A stretch of 12,398 nucleotides of DNA from SVTX01 sp045653805 (GTDB lineage Bacteria; Bacillota; Clostridia; Oscillospirales; CAG-272). The position numbers and the translations under genes were made by a program. Of the stretch, positions 1 to 7,105 are shown piece after piece; within the stretch, counting starts at the first letter, position 1; every line of letters starts with the position of its first letter. Under the pieces are notes generated by a model. That model did not search any database and was not told where the DNA came from. It worked only from the letters and a program-made list of their open reading frames with translations. The stretch is from positions 1 through 12,398 of the forward strand of contig JAZOMF010000015.1 in NCBI GenBank assembly GCA_045653805.1. The letters are read 5' to 3'.

Positions 1-152
1 TCGTCATCCTCCAAAACTCGGTCTTGAAACTCCTTTATTTCTTCTTTGTTGGCGGGTCTGACCTTGAGCTTTCCGCAATCGGGGCATTGAACGATCTCTT
101 CCTTATTAGATTCAAATAGATATTTACAGGCATCACAACAAAACAATTTCAT
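1..152 (-). CDS. Small zinc-ribbon protein, third gene of the hipBA operon (C-terminus cut by window edge)
   Basis: Fifty codons are visible before the window ends, starting at an ATG at 150-152. The protein begins MKLFCCDACKYLFES and has two CxxC knuckles: C6-D-A-C9 and C23-P-D-C26. This spacing fits a rubredoxin-type zinc ribbon that binds one zinc. After the second knuckle the chain becomes Lys/Glu-rich, possibly helical. There is no signal peptide or membrane segment in the visible part, so it should be cytosolic. It starts five bases after the hipA stop codon, and its Shine-Dalgarno is made from the last codons and stop of hipA, so translation is probably coupled to the toxin. I do not recognise a named family. 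It could be a nucleic-acid-binding accessory protein, or simply an unrelated downstream gene. The coding call is fairly sure; the function is unknown. Confidence 0.72.
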   Translation of the reverse strand, partial: MKLFCCDACKYLFESNKEEIVQCPDCGKLKVRPANKEEIKEFQDRVLEDD

Positions 153-156
153 ATCT

Positions 157-1404
157 TTACTCCTCATAGCAAGCATTAAATGCGGGGCGCTTATCCTCAA
201 TATCGGTACGGGACAAGCCACACTGCTTTGCAATACGCTCCCAATTGTCTCTTACCGTTGCAAGAATATCATCTGCCATCTTTCTCGCATCCGCTTCCTT
301 AATTCCGTAGTAATGTGCAGTTTCGATTGCCAGCTTGATGGAAATACGGTTATCCTCCTCGCTAACGTTCAAAGCCAGCTCATCACCTTCTTCGACGGGG
401 TTAACGTCATAAAGAGGCGAAAGTCGCCATCCGTTTGATACGAGCAAGAATCCGTGGTTTCTTAGATGGTCATCTGTGTTGGAGACTGCCATATTGAACA
501 CGACTCTCCTCCACAGCTCGATTAGGTCCTCCTTTGGCGATGCGCCGTTGGATTTGATAAAGGATACCATATCAAGATATCCTGTTCCGTCCTTTGCTCC
601 CGCACCGTCGGTTTTTCCGAGCATCGTCATTGCCGACGAGAAATGGATCCTGCGAGAACCAACTCTATCAAAGCGCTTTACAAGGAACGTGCTTCCGTTC
701 TTAGAGAAGTGTTCGAGCTTCGATTCTGGAACGTTTAAGCCGCACAGACGCGCCAGATCGTGTACCACCTTTTCCCAAGCACCCACGTTGCCCTCATCGT
801 GCTTAGACGGAAATTTTGCTATCCAAAGATCGCCGTTTGGAGCAAGTACGCTTGCCTTCGGTCTTGCACCGCCAAGCGACGAGCCCGGCTTCAAAAGCTG
901 CTTCAGCCACCTATCCGTCAGTCCGCGTTCATCCTTTTCAAATTCTCTTGAAGCCTCCTCCAAGGTTCTGAGCGAGGTCCAAGGCGGCGTAGGTGTGGTC
1001 GCATCATCCGAAAGGAAGACTCCGCCCTCCTCCAAAGCAAATCTGAGTGCGCCCATTCGCGTCTCATCATAGACACCAAGTAAATAATCACTTTCGGTAA
1101 GCGTTCGTGGCTTTCGTTCTTCCTTATCCGCAAGGATACGTTCTCTGCGCTTCATCAGTACACGGCCCCAACGGTCGGGAGACGAATCGGCAAACAGTCC
1201 GAATTTATCCTTACCAATAGGATACTGTCTGCCACCGTACAGGTTCAGATCGGGATCAAGCATAACTGCCGCCGGATTGGAGAGCCATGCCTCGTCATAC
1301 TCAAACGAATAGCTTTCTCCGCCTCTTACCGAATCAACGTAAAGTCTGCCAATCAGCGAGGGGGTATCCGACAACCAGTTTTCATATACGTAAATCGTTT
1401 TCAT
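157..1404 (-). CDS. hipA: HipA-family serine/threonine kinase toxin
   Basis: This 415-aa protein matches the HipA family in length and layout: a HipA N-terminal subdomain (about residues 1-125) and a HipA-C kinase core (about 170-395). Visible motifs are the Ser-containing loop S175-S-L-G-G-A-R-P-K183, equivalent to the E. coli autophosphorylation/ATP loop; K197 in IAKF, the likely ATP-contacting lysine; VKRFDR (242-247); the catalytic segment SNTDDHLRNHGFL with D311 and N316; and the Mg-binding YD of LYDVNP (D333). All key residues are present, so the kinase should be active. Characterised HipA proteins phosphorylate translation factors such as glutamyl-tRNA synthetase and cause dormancy; the target here is unknown. 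The ATG overlaps the upstream antitoxin stop as ATGA, and GGAGG sits nine bases ahead of it. Confidence 0.93.
   Translation of the reverse strand: MKTIYVYENWLSDTPSLIGRLYVDSVRGGESYSFEYDEAWLSNPAAVMLDPDLNLYGGRQYPIGKDKFGLFADSSPDRWGRVLMKRRERILADKEERKPRTLTESDYLLGVYDETRMGALRFALEEGGVFLSDDATTPTPPWTSLRTLEEASREFEKDERGLTDRWLKQLLKPGSSLGGARPKASVLAPNGDLWIAKFPSKHDEGNVGAWEKVVHDLARLCGLNVPESKLEHFSKNGSTFLVKRFDRVGSRRIHFSSAMTMLGKTDGAGAKDGTGYLDMVSFIKSNGASPKEDLIELWRRVVFNMAVSNTDDHLRNHGFLLVSNGWRLSPLYDVNPVEEGDELALNVSEEDNRISIKLAIETAHYYGIKEADARKMADDILATVRDNWERIAKQCGLSRTDIEDKRPAFNACYEE
159..164 (-). promoter_or_regulatory. Ribosome binding site of the zinc-ribbon gene, embedded in the hipA end
   Basis: On the minus strand the sequence reads AGGAGT, six bases before the ATG at 152. 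It is formed by the last Glu codon and the stop codon of hipA. This supports the start chosen for the small gene and suggests that ribosomes finishing hipA re-initiate here. Confidence 0.65.
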
Positions 1405-1730
1405 ACAAGGTCCTCCTTCTTATTCGGGGCACGCTTACGGGTCGTGAGCTCGAGGTCCTGGAGCTTTCTGCCGAGCTCATCATCCTTTGCAATCAATAAG
1501 AGGTCACTATCCATATTATTTAAGGCGTGTAATACGGCGGCATATATTCCAATGGCAACAGAGGGACTCCCCTTTTCAACGTTCCACAAGGTTGCTCTGC
1601 TGATCCCGGCGCGCTCCGAAACCAACTCCACCGATAAATTTCTTCTGAGTCTGGCAAGCTTGATCTGCTCACCCATTTGCGTTAATATCTTTTGTGTTTG
1701 CGGCAATACCGTAGCACCTTTTCTGCTCAT
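1401..1730 (-). CDS. hipB: HipB-like Xre-family antitoxin / transcriptional repressor
   Basis: The 109-aa protein starts at the ATG at 1728-1730, preceded by GGGAGG at a good distance. The open frame extends 22 codons further upstream but would run through the promoter -10 box, so I reject the longer start. An Xre/Cro-type helix-turn-helix spans about residues 20-70, with the recognition region SERAGISRATLWNVEKG (38-54). The tail (80-109) is charged, ending in a Lys/Arg-rich stretch, and may be the part that contacts the toxin. By analogy with characterised HipB proteins it should neutralise the downstream kinase and repress its own promoter as a dimer. A perfect palindrome over the -10 box is a plausible operator. 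The gene overlaps hipA by four bases (ATGA). The class is secure; partner binding is inferred. Confidence 0.9.
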   Translation of the reverse strand: MSRKGATVLPQTQKILTQMGEQIKLARLRRNLSVELVSERAGISRATLWNVEKGSPSVAIGIYAAVLHALNNMDSDLLLIAKDDELGRKLQDLELTTRKRAPNKKEDLV

Positions 1731-1747
1731 AGCAACACCTCCCTTAT

Positions 1748-1763
1748 GTTTATAATTATAAAC
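1748..1763. promoter_or_regulatory. Perfect 16-bp palindrome over the hipBA -10 box, candidate HipB operator
   Basis: GTTTATAATTATAAAC reads the same on both strands and contains the whole -10 hexamer. Allowing one bulged base, the symmetry extends outward to TTATG/CATAA arms at 1744-1769. A dimeric helix-turn-helix repressor bound here would block RNA polymerase. AT-rich palindromes can arise by chance, but the exact placement on the -10 of an autoregulated operon makes an operator likely. The binding protein is inferred to be the adjacent HipB-like antitoxin. Confidence 0.6.
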
Positions 1764-1783
1764 CATAAAATTGTTTTTGTCAA
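1755..1783 (-). promoter_or_regulatory. Near-perfect sigma-A promoter of hipBA
   Basis: The minus strand shows TTGACA (1778-1783), a 17-base spacer, and TATAAT (1755-1760), which is the full consensus for both boxes. It lies directly before the GGGAGG and ATG of the antitoxin. Such a strong promoter would need tight repression, as expected for an autoregulated toxin-antitoxin operon. Confidence 0.85.
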
Positions 1784-1830
1784 TATATAAAAACATAATT
1801 ATTATTTGCTTTTTAAGATAAACTATTCAG

Positions 1831-1860
1831 AAAAGAAAAAGCCCCGCATTGCGCGGGGCT
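1831..1860 (-). terminator. Rho-independent terminator of the amidase gene
   Basis: An 8-bp GC-rich stem (AGCCCCGC pairing with GCGGGGCT) encloses a 5-base loop, followed on the minus strand by TTTTTCTTTT. It begins about ten bases after the amidase stop codon. The plus-strand side has no U-run, so it acts only on leftward transcription. It separates the amidase from hipBA. Confidence 0.92.
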
Positions 1861-1870
1861 GTAATGATGA

Positions 1871-3097
1871 TCAAGTAGTAGATGTATCGCTTCTCGAAAG
1901 TTCAAAATATGAAAGAATACCATTATAAATTCCTTCAGCAAACATCTCGGGGCTTTGTGAAAGTAATGTAGCGTCGCTGCTATTGCTTATAAAGCCCATT
2001 TCCAAGAGAGTTGCAGGCATTGTAGCATTTTTCAGAACTCTAAGTTCGGGATTTAGTTTCATACCGCGATTTCGCAGATTTGTGGAATCAATCAATCCCT
2101 GCAGTATGCTACTTCCAAAGGCATATGACGTGCTATCCTGCTCGGCGGCGTAAACTTCTATTCCATTTGCGCTGCTGTCGGAATATGAGTTGATATGTAA
2201 GCTAATAAAGTAATCTGCTCCAAAGTCCTTCGCACCCTTTATCCGGGCATCAAGGCTGGAATCGTTATCGGTACCCAATACTGTGTCAGCCGTAGGACGG
2301 GAAAGACAAACCTCAAAACGTCCGTCCTCCTCCAAAAGCTCCGCAAGAAGTTTACCGATATTGAAGGTCAAATCCTGCTCATACAAGCCGTTACCGGATG
2401 CGCCTGCATTGTGATATGAGGTAGGATTATGTCCTTGGTCTATGTAGATTTTGATTATTTTCACTGGTTCTTCGGGAGTAGTGCCGTTTTTCAACGCCTC
2501 AATTTGCGCTTTGAGCTTTTCGATTTCTTGAAGTGCGGCTTCGTTACTGCTCTTTAATGAGTCGATTTCTTGCTGCATTGTGGTATTATTACCCTTGAGT
2601 GCTTCAATCTCCTGCTTGGCAGCATTGTTACTTTCTGTGAGAGAGTCAATCTCATTCTGTGCTGCTTTATTGCTGTCCTTGAGAGAGGCAATCTCTTGTT
2701 GTGCAGCTTTATTGCTCTCTCCAAGAGCATCGAGCTCCTGCTGAGCCGTTTGGTTACCATTCTTCAATGACGTGATTTCCTGTTGCGCGGTTTCGTTGCT
2801 GCTCTTAAGGGAATCTATCTCCTTTTGAGCCGCTTCCCCACCTGCCTTTAAGGAATCAATTTCTTTTTGAGCCGCTTCGTAACTTCCTTTGAGGGAGTCA
2901 AGCTCCTCAATCACATCGTTAAGCTCTGCATTCAATGTCGCAACCTCATCGGACGAAGCGTATGAGGTACAACCAACACAAGCAGCAAGAACGAACATCA
3001 AACAAAGGATCGCGCTTATCGACCGTACTATTACCTCCGATTTTTTGAGTGACGCTCCCCCTTTATATTGAATAGCATTCTTACTGTGGTTTTTCAT
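1871..3097 (-). CDS. Lipoprotein N-acetylmuramoyl-L-alanine amidase (Amidase_3) with coiled-coil repeat stalk
   Basis: This 408-aa cell-wall hydrolase should cleave the amide bond between N-acetylmuramic acid and L-alanine in peptidoglycan. An N-terminal signal has a basic segment and a hydrophobic core (about 26-39), ending in the lipobox LAAC with C40 as the likely lipidated residue; C43 is an alternative. Residues 66-191 form nine tandem 14-residue units of a coiled coil, giving a stalk. The catalytic domain (about 213-402) shows the Amidase_3 zinc ligands H223 (DQGHNP), E240 (YEQDLTFN) and H301 (SLHINS), and the catalytic E366 (LLEMGFISN). The ATG is preceded by AAGGGGG; the signal's N-region is long, but no better start codon is seen. 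The gene has its own promoter and terminator. Similar repeat-bearing amidases can act in daughter-cell separation or wall turnover; the exact role is open. Confidence 0.92.
   Translation of the reverse strand: MKNHSKNAIQYKGGASLKKSEVIVRSISAILCLMFVLAACVGCTSYASSDEVATLNAELNDVIEELDSLKGSYEAAQKEIDSLKAGGEAAQKEIDSLKSSNETAQQEITSLKNGNQTAQQELDALGESNKAAQQEIASLKDSNKAAQNEIDSLTESNNAAKQEIEALKGNNTTMQQEIDSLKSSNEAALQEIEKLKAQIEALKNGTTPEEPVKIIKIYIDQGHNPTSYHNAGASGNGLYEQDLTFNIGKLLAELLEEDGRFEVCLSRPTADTVLGTDNDSSLDARIKGAKDFGADYFISLHINSYSDSSANGIEVYAAEQDSTSYAFGSSILQGLIDSTNLRNRGMKLNPELRVLKNATMPATLLEMGFISNSSDATLLSQSPEMFAEGIYNGILSYFELSRSDTSTT
2525..2902 (-). repeat. Nine in-frame tandem 42-bp repeats encoding a 14-residue heptad-pair unit
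   Basis: Nine consecutive 42-base units encode variants of IDSLKSSNEAAQQE (amidase residues 66-191). Conserved positions are the Ile/Leu at 1, Leu at 4, Ala at 11, Gln at 12 and Glu at 14. Two heptads per unit suit an extended coiled coil. The units differ in sequence, so the array is not freshly amplified. A partial, diverged tenth unit follows at residues 192-205. Confidence 0.93.
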
Positions 3098-3158
3098 GTT
3101 GCCCCCTTATACAATTGCTTTTTGATATAAAGCAAAATGCAGAATATTTGTTCTAAAT

Positions 3159-3187
3159 ATTATACCACTTTTTTCGTCTTTCGTCAA
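3159..3187 (-). promoter_or_regulatory. Sigma-A-type promoter of the amidase gene
   Basis: The minus strand has TTGACG (3182-3187), a 17-base spacer and TATAAT (3159-3164), about 60 bases before the amidase ATG. This gives a short leader with no obvious regulatory fold. The amidase should thus be transcribed separately from the transporter operon upstream. Confidence 0.75.
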
Positions 3188-3225
3188 CAATAGTTTACAA
3201 AATTAGATATTTGCAAATTGACCGT

Positions 3226-3243
3226 GGATATTTTTACATATCC
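3226..3243 (-). other. Small hairpin after the permease gene, possible weak terminator
   Basis: GGATAT and ATATCC pair as a 6-bp stem around a 6-base loop, about 12 bases past the permease stop. It is AT-rich and is not followed by a proper U-run on the minus strand, so it would end transcription poorly if at all. Some readthrough into the amidase is possible. Confidence 0.3.
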
Positions 3244-3255
3244 TCTTACTATCTG

Positions 3256-5208
3256 TCAGAGAAACACACTCTGTGCGATCGCCAATCCGACGATAAGGAA
3301 CAATCCAATTGGAACAGTCATATATATTCGTTTAAAGTAACGTGAAAGAGTACACATCACGCCGCCGAAGGATACAGCAATCGCCAAACAGATGACATAT
3401 TTAATTGCCATAGCCATCCAAAGCGTGATCGGCATTGAAGTCAGCATAACGCTTGCCAAAGCAAAGCCTGCGTTCGGAAACGAATACGATTGAATGGCAA
3501 TTACCATATCTACGCAGCTATATATCGCAAAAGCAACGGATGCGACGATTACCGATAGAAAGAGTTTGTTTTTATGTAGTGCTTTCATGCCTTGTGCGGT
3601 CGTTGCGGCTATTCTGTCAAATCCGTTTTGGTACTCCATACGGTATATTCCACTGAGGAACAAAAGTAAGAATGCGAGCAGGACAACATCAATACCTTGA
3701 GAGAAAAAATATATCCATCCGCTGTCATAGGTAAACTCTGCCTTTATCCCTTTTTCTGTTGCTGCGTCAATTCGTACACACTGCTGTTTCAACCTTCCGT
3801 AAGACGAGTGGTTCAGACTTGCGAGTTGGTATTCCTCCATATAGGCGTTATACTCTGCTGATGTAATCGTACCGTTTACCACAGCGTTTCTCATAGCGTT
3901 TATTTTTGACATGACCGCTTGGCTTTCAGCAAGCACGGTCTCTATGCTCTCTCGCTTTTCATCCGTCAGCTCACCCATATATGAATAACACACATCCTTG
4001 TAATGTTCCTCCCAATAGTCAACGTGCGGTTTAGTCTCGTCCGCATATCCGATCTTTATCAGAAGCATAATTACACATAGTATAATCAAATGCGATTTCA
4101 CAAAGGATTTCTTTACCTCTGTGAGCAAAAGCGATCTGCGTTTGGAAGCGCGTCGAGGTACAATGGCGGACAGCTTCTCCTTACAGAGATAATACAGTGA
4201 CACAGCACCTTTTTCGATCTTGGAAAAAAGGGTATTCGCAGTTCCTTGGTTAAAGCTAAACGCATACACGATCATTAAGGCAAGGCACAAAAGAATGATT
4301 GCTACTATGACAACCGATAATATCGACACTGGGGTTCCCATAACGGATATTGCACGATAGCGTTCAAAAAACGGATCAGTCAACCCTGCCACGTATGAGT
4401 TCAGATATACCCATTCATTCTTTCCTTCAAGATTTGACAGATAATATCCGATAACAACCGCACCCGACGATACGAATATCGAGACAAGATAGCTTTTGAA
4501 AAACGCAGCTATGACAGCAGATAAAAGCATAAGTCCTATCAAATTGAGTGCCTTAATTACCATCGTGAAAAGGATATATGAGAGAATAGAGAAATCATAC
4601 GGACAATATGCGAATTGTATCACCGAGCAAATATCGGCATTGGGAGAGGTTAAGCCAAAACGTAAAATTATCCCCAACAACGTGCTCAAATTGATTATCA
4701 ATACCGCAACAAAGGATATAACTGCCAAAACGGATATTTTGGCTCGGATGCTCTTTCTGCCCCTTGCGGTCATATTCAGTACGGTATAAGTTCCGTTATC
4801 CCACTCCGTCATAGAAATGAGCGTACCTGCAAGAATAGCGAACGCAAACAAAAGCAAGTCATCGGTGGTGTGATCGAAAAACTCGTTCCAACCTTGTATT
4901 GCAGTAGGCTGAACTTTTCCATCGACCAATTTTGAATAGAGGTCAATGACCTCTTGCTGATATTTCACCAAATAGCTACCCTTGCCAGCCGTTATTTCGT
5001 ACTCTGCTTTATTGATCTCTGCTACGCGGATTATGTACTCCAAATTAGATTCGTAACCGTCAATATGCGCCTGCTGCTCCTCAACACTTGGAGAAGCGAT
5101 GTTCCCAAACAGGCAAACTGCCAAATTCAATATGAGCAATCCTATACACAGATAACGGATTCCGGTGGAACGGAACAGCTTTTTTAACTCAAATGTAAAC
5201 AGCTTCAT
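3256..5208 (-). CDS. ABC-2 type transporter permease, apparently two fused half-permeases
   Basis: This 650-aa integral membrane protein is the membrane partner of the ABC ATPase encoded just upstream; their stop and start overlap as ATGA, with no strong ribosome site of its own, pointing to translational coupling. Hydrophobic segments lie near residues 17-38, 116-135, 157-183, 207-237, 240-258 and 294-318 in the first half, and 372-388, 499-522, 549-573, 583-619 and 629-649 in the second. Each half opens with a short basic helix (FELKKLFRS; LTEVKKSFVKS), a first membrane span, a large extracytoplasmic loop, and then a matched FF...LLLAF...E..NG...TA.G.K pattern (110-154 and 501-544). This suggests an internal duplication giving a single-chain dimer. 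The substrate is unknown; lipid-like or peptide export is typical of the superfamily. It may alternatively act as an immunity-type exporter. Confidence 0.85.
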   Translation of the reverse strand: MKLFTFELKKLFRSTGIRYLCIGLLILNLAVCLFGNIASPSVEEQQAHIDGYESNLEYIIRVAEINKAEYEITAGKGSYLVKYQQEVIDLYSKLVDGKVQPTAIQGWNEFFDHTTDDLLLFAFAILAGTLISMTEWDNGTYTVLNMTARGRKSIRAKISVLAVISFVAVLIINLSTLLGIILRFGLTSPNADICSVIQFAYCPYDFSILSYILFTMVIKALNLIGLMLLSAVIAAFFKSYLVSIFVSSGAVVIGYYLSNLEGKNEWVYLNSYVAGLTDPFFERYRAISVMGTPVSILSVVIVAIILLCLALMIVYAFSFNQGTANTLFSKIEKGAVSLYYLCKEKLSAIVPRRASKRRSLLLTEVKKSFVKSHLIILCVIMLLIKIGYADETKPHVDYWEEHYKDVCYSYMGELTDEKRESIETVLAESQAVMSKINAMRNAVVNGTITSAEYNAYMEEYQLASLNHSSYGRLKQQCVRIDAATEKGIKAEFTYDSGWIYFFSQGIDVVLLAFLLLFLSGIYRMEYQNGFDRIAATTAQGMKALHKNKLFLSVIVASVAFAIYSCVDMVIAIQSYSFPNAGFALASVMLTSMPITLWMAMAIKYVICLAIAVSFGGVMCTLSRYFKRIYMTVPIGLFLIVGLAIAQSVFL

Positions 5209-5915
5209 ATCAGATCACCGAAGAAGGATATATATTTATCCTCAAGCGACACTTCATCTTCTTTGTTGTGAGGTACTGCCGTAGCTACCCCTTTCTTAAC
5301 AAAGATTATCTCGCTTGCAATATTCTCAATGTCCGAAACAATATGAGTAGCCCACAATACGGTTTTATCCGTACTGATCTCAGAAATGAACGTTCTCAGA
5401 GAAACACGCTGCTTGGGGTCAAGTCCTGCGGTCGGTTCATCCAAAATCAGTATCTCGGGATCTCCAAGAACCGCTGAGCATAGTGAAAGCCTTTGCTTCA
5501 TACCACCCGACAATGCAGATATTCTTCTATCGGTCACATCGGAAAGCTCAACCTTATCCAAGAGATATTCGATCTGCTCACGCTCGGTTCCTTTTGCTAA
5601 GCCCTTTAGTTCTGCCATATACAGAAGGAACTCCACAACTGAAAAGGATGGATACATCGCAGGATACTGCGGCATATATCCAATCTTTGAACGGTATGCT
5701 ATGCCGCTTTTCTTGATCTCGTCGCCGTTGTATAGCACAACGCCCTCGGTAGGCTTGAGCAACCCTGCGATAATATTCATCATAGTAGACTTACCACTTC
5801 CGTTAGGCCCGAGCAATGCGTAAATGCCGTGCTTCAACGTGACATTCACGTCGGTTAGTGCCTGAACCTTACCGTATCTTTTACTGATACCCTTTAATTC
5901 AAGAACGTGTTTCAA
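5205..5915 (-). CDS. ABC transporter ATP-binding protein
   Basis: The 236-aa ATPase drives the permease encoded next to it. All nucleotide-binding motifs are intact (numbered from the TTG start): Walker A GPNGSGKST (36-44), Q-loop Q83 in YMPQ, signature LSGGMKQR (135-142), Walker B LILDEP with E160, and H-loop H191 in ATHIVSD. I place the start at TTG 5913-5915, because AAGGAGG lies exactly six bases before it; a GTG at 5934-5936 gives seven extra codons but has no better site and would itself contain the Shine-Dalgarno. The gene overlaps the lipoprotein gene by 17 bases and the permease by four, so all three are co-translated. The subfamily resembles ABC-2 exporter ATPases of the CcmA/BcrA type. 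Substrate cannot be read from the ATPase. Confidence 0.93.
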   Translation of the reverse strand: MKHVLELKGISKRYGKVQALTDVNVTLKHGIYALLGPNGSGKSTMMNIIAGLLKPTEGVVLYNGDEIKKSGIAYRSKIGYMPQYPAMYPSFSVVEFLLYMAELKGLAKGTEREQIEYLLDKVELSDVTDRRISALSGGMKQRLSLCSAVLGDPEILILDEPTAGLDPKQRVSLRTFISEISTDKTVLWATHIVSDIENIASEIIFVKKGVATAVPHNKEDEVSLEDKYISFFGDLI

Positions 5916-7071
5916 ATTGAACCTCCTTAAACTCACCCGTAACGATGTTTATAAGCATGTAAACATTATCTCCGCGCTTAACCTTTCCACTACTATCATC
6001 GCTCTCGGGTACATAGGTCTGCATCCAAGTCACAACCCAATCACCGACACCTCGTTTTCGTCCAATAGTGTTTGGATGGTATTGAGAAATATATTTTGTG
6101 TCGCTAAAATCACACAATAACCGCTCATTACTTCCGTCCGAATCACAGATGTAATACTTGCCACCCCATTTATCATAATACGGCTTGTAATTGCCGGTTT
6201 CTTCATCTAACACCTCTCCCATATATCTCGGTTCGCCCAACTTGGAGTAAATGATCTTTCCGTCGTGAAGAATTGGAACACAGCTAAGATCTTCAAAAAC
6301 AGTAACCTCCTCTCCGGTTGCGAGATCAACCCTTATGAGCCTCTGTAAATCCGAGAAGGACTCTTGATGAAATCCCGATCTTTCAAGCCTATAATAATAT
6401 TTTCCGGTGTTTTCGTTTGAGGTGTGATTTTGCTTTTCATCATTATCACGACGGTCTTTGTAATCAAGCGTGGTGGAATACTTTGTATTTGCATCGAATG
6501 TTCCTTCCCAATATACACGGTCGCCGTCTATTGCATACGCATTTTGAGCATCATCGAACTTGTCGGAAAGACACTCTGCTTTCTTCGCTACAACATCATA
6601 TCTGTATATGTAATACTCGTACTTTCCTTCGTTTAAGTTTACATAGTTGAAATACACGTATCGCTCCGAAGCATACAAATCGGCTATACTGCCATCCTCA
6701 ACTTCATAGAGGACTTCATAAGCTCCGCTTTCCAAATTAAAACGACATAATTTCGTAAAGTATTCCCACACCTTGCCGTCTCTCAAATAATATATGTATT
6801 GTCCGATAAACTTCAAATCGCCATCCGATATACCATAAAAGTAACACGATTTATCATCGTGCATACACAGAGGATCTGGGCACACGGGAGTAGCATATGC
6901 GGTTGTTGGATTGATTTTATATAAAATGCCGCCCTGCTCCGTATAAATATAATTATCGGTGTAGCTGGTAACTACCTCGGGAGGTTGTTCTTCGTCGGAA
7001 CACGATGTGAGGCTGAATGACATCATAATTGTTGACAGCAGTAAGAATAGCGAAATAATTGTTTTTTTCAT
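5899..7071 (-). CDS. Secreted lipoprotein with C-x4-C-x-H-x4-C motif and propeller-like repeats
   Basis: This 390-aa protein has a lipoprotein signal: MKKT, a hydrophobic core (5-20), and lipobox LTSC with C24 as the lipidated residue, so it should sit on the outer face of the membrane. Near the start of the mature part is CPDPLCMHDDKSC (C64, C69, H71, C76), which could bind a metal or form a disulfide. The rest contains recurring strands such as YIYYLRDGK, YVYFNYVN, RVYWEG and KIIYSKLG, each followed by a segment like FNLESGAYE or VDLATGEE. This is the look of a beta-propeller or DUF5050-like fold. I recall similar Cys/His lipoproteins in Clostridia beside ABC transporters, but no function is established. 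It heads the transporter operon; AAGGAAG precedes its ATG by seven bases. A sensor or substrate-binding role is a guess. Confidence 0.82.
   Translation of the reverse strand: MKKTIISLFLLLSTIMMSFSLTSCSDEEQPPEVVTSYTDNYIYTEQGGILYKINPTTAYATPVCPDPLCMHDDKSCYFYGISDGDLKFIGQYIYYLRDGKVWEYFTKLCRFNLESGAYEVLYEVEDGSIADLYASERYVYFNYVNLNEGKYEYYIYRYDVVAKKAECLSDKFDDAQNAYAIDGDRVYWEGTFDANTKYSTTLDYKDRRDNDEKQNHTSNENTGKYYYRLERSGFHQESFSDLQRLIRVDLATGEEVTVFEDLSCVPILHDGKIIYSKLGEPRYMGEVLDEETGNYKPYYDKWGGKYYICDSDGSNERLLCDFSDTKYISQYHPNTIGRKRGVGDWVVTWMQTYVPESDDSSGKVKRGDNVYMLINIVTGEFKEVQFETRS
5922..5928 (-). promoter_or_regulatory. Ribosome binding site that sets a TTG start for the ABC ATPase
   Basis: The minus strand reads AAGGAGG, a full match to the anti-Shine-Dalgarno core, six bases before TTG at 5915. 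It lies inside the end of the lipoprotein gene. Its spacing decides for the TTG over the GTG seven codons upstream. Confidence 0.75.
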
Positions 7072-7105
7072 AGTAATACTTCCTTTCGGTATGTTCTTAG
7101 TATAT

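Noticed and set aside
476..1072. Plus-strand frame of 198 codons opposite hipA
   Set aside because: It is an antisense shadow of a well-supported kinase gene, without a ribosome site or domain features.
1731..1796. 22-codon N-terminal extension of the HipB-like antitoxin
   Set aside because: It would start upstream of the -35/-10 promoter and be outside the transcript; the ATG at 1730 has GGGAGG ahead of it.
2525..2902. Regular repeats that could suggest a CRISPR array
   Set aside because: The 42-base periodicity is continuous coding repeat in frame with the amidase, with no spacers and unequal units.
3098..3255. Hidden gene or RNA in the gap between permease and amidase
   Set aside because: Only a weak hairpin and the amidase promoter are seen; no frame with a ribosome site is present.
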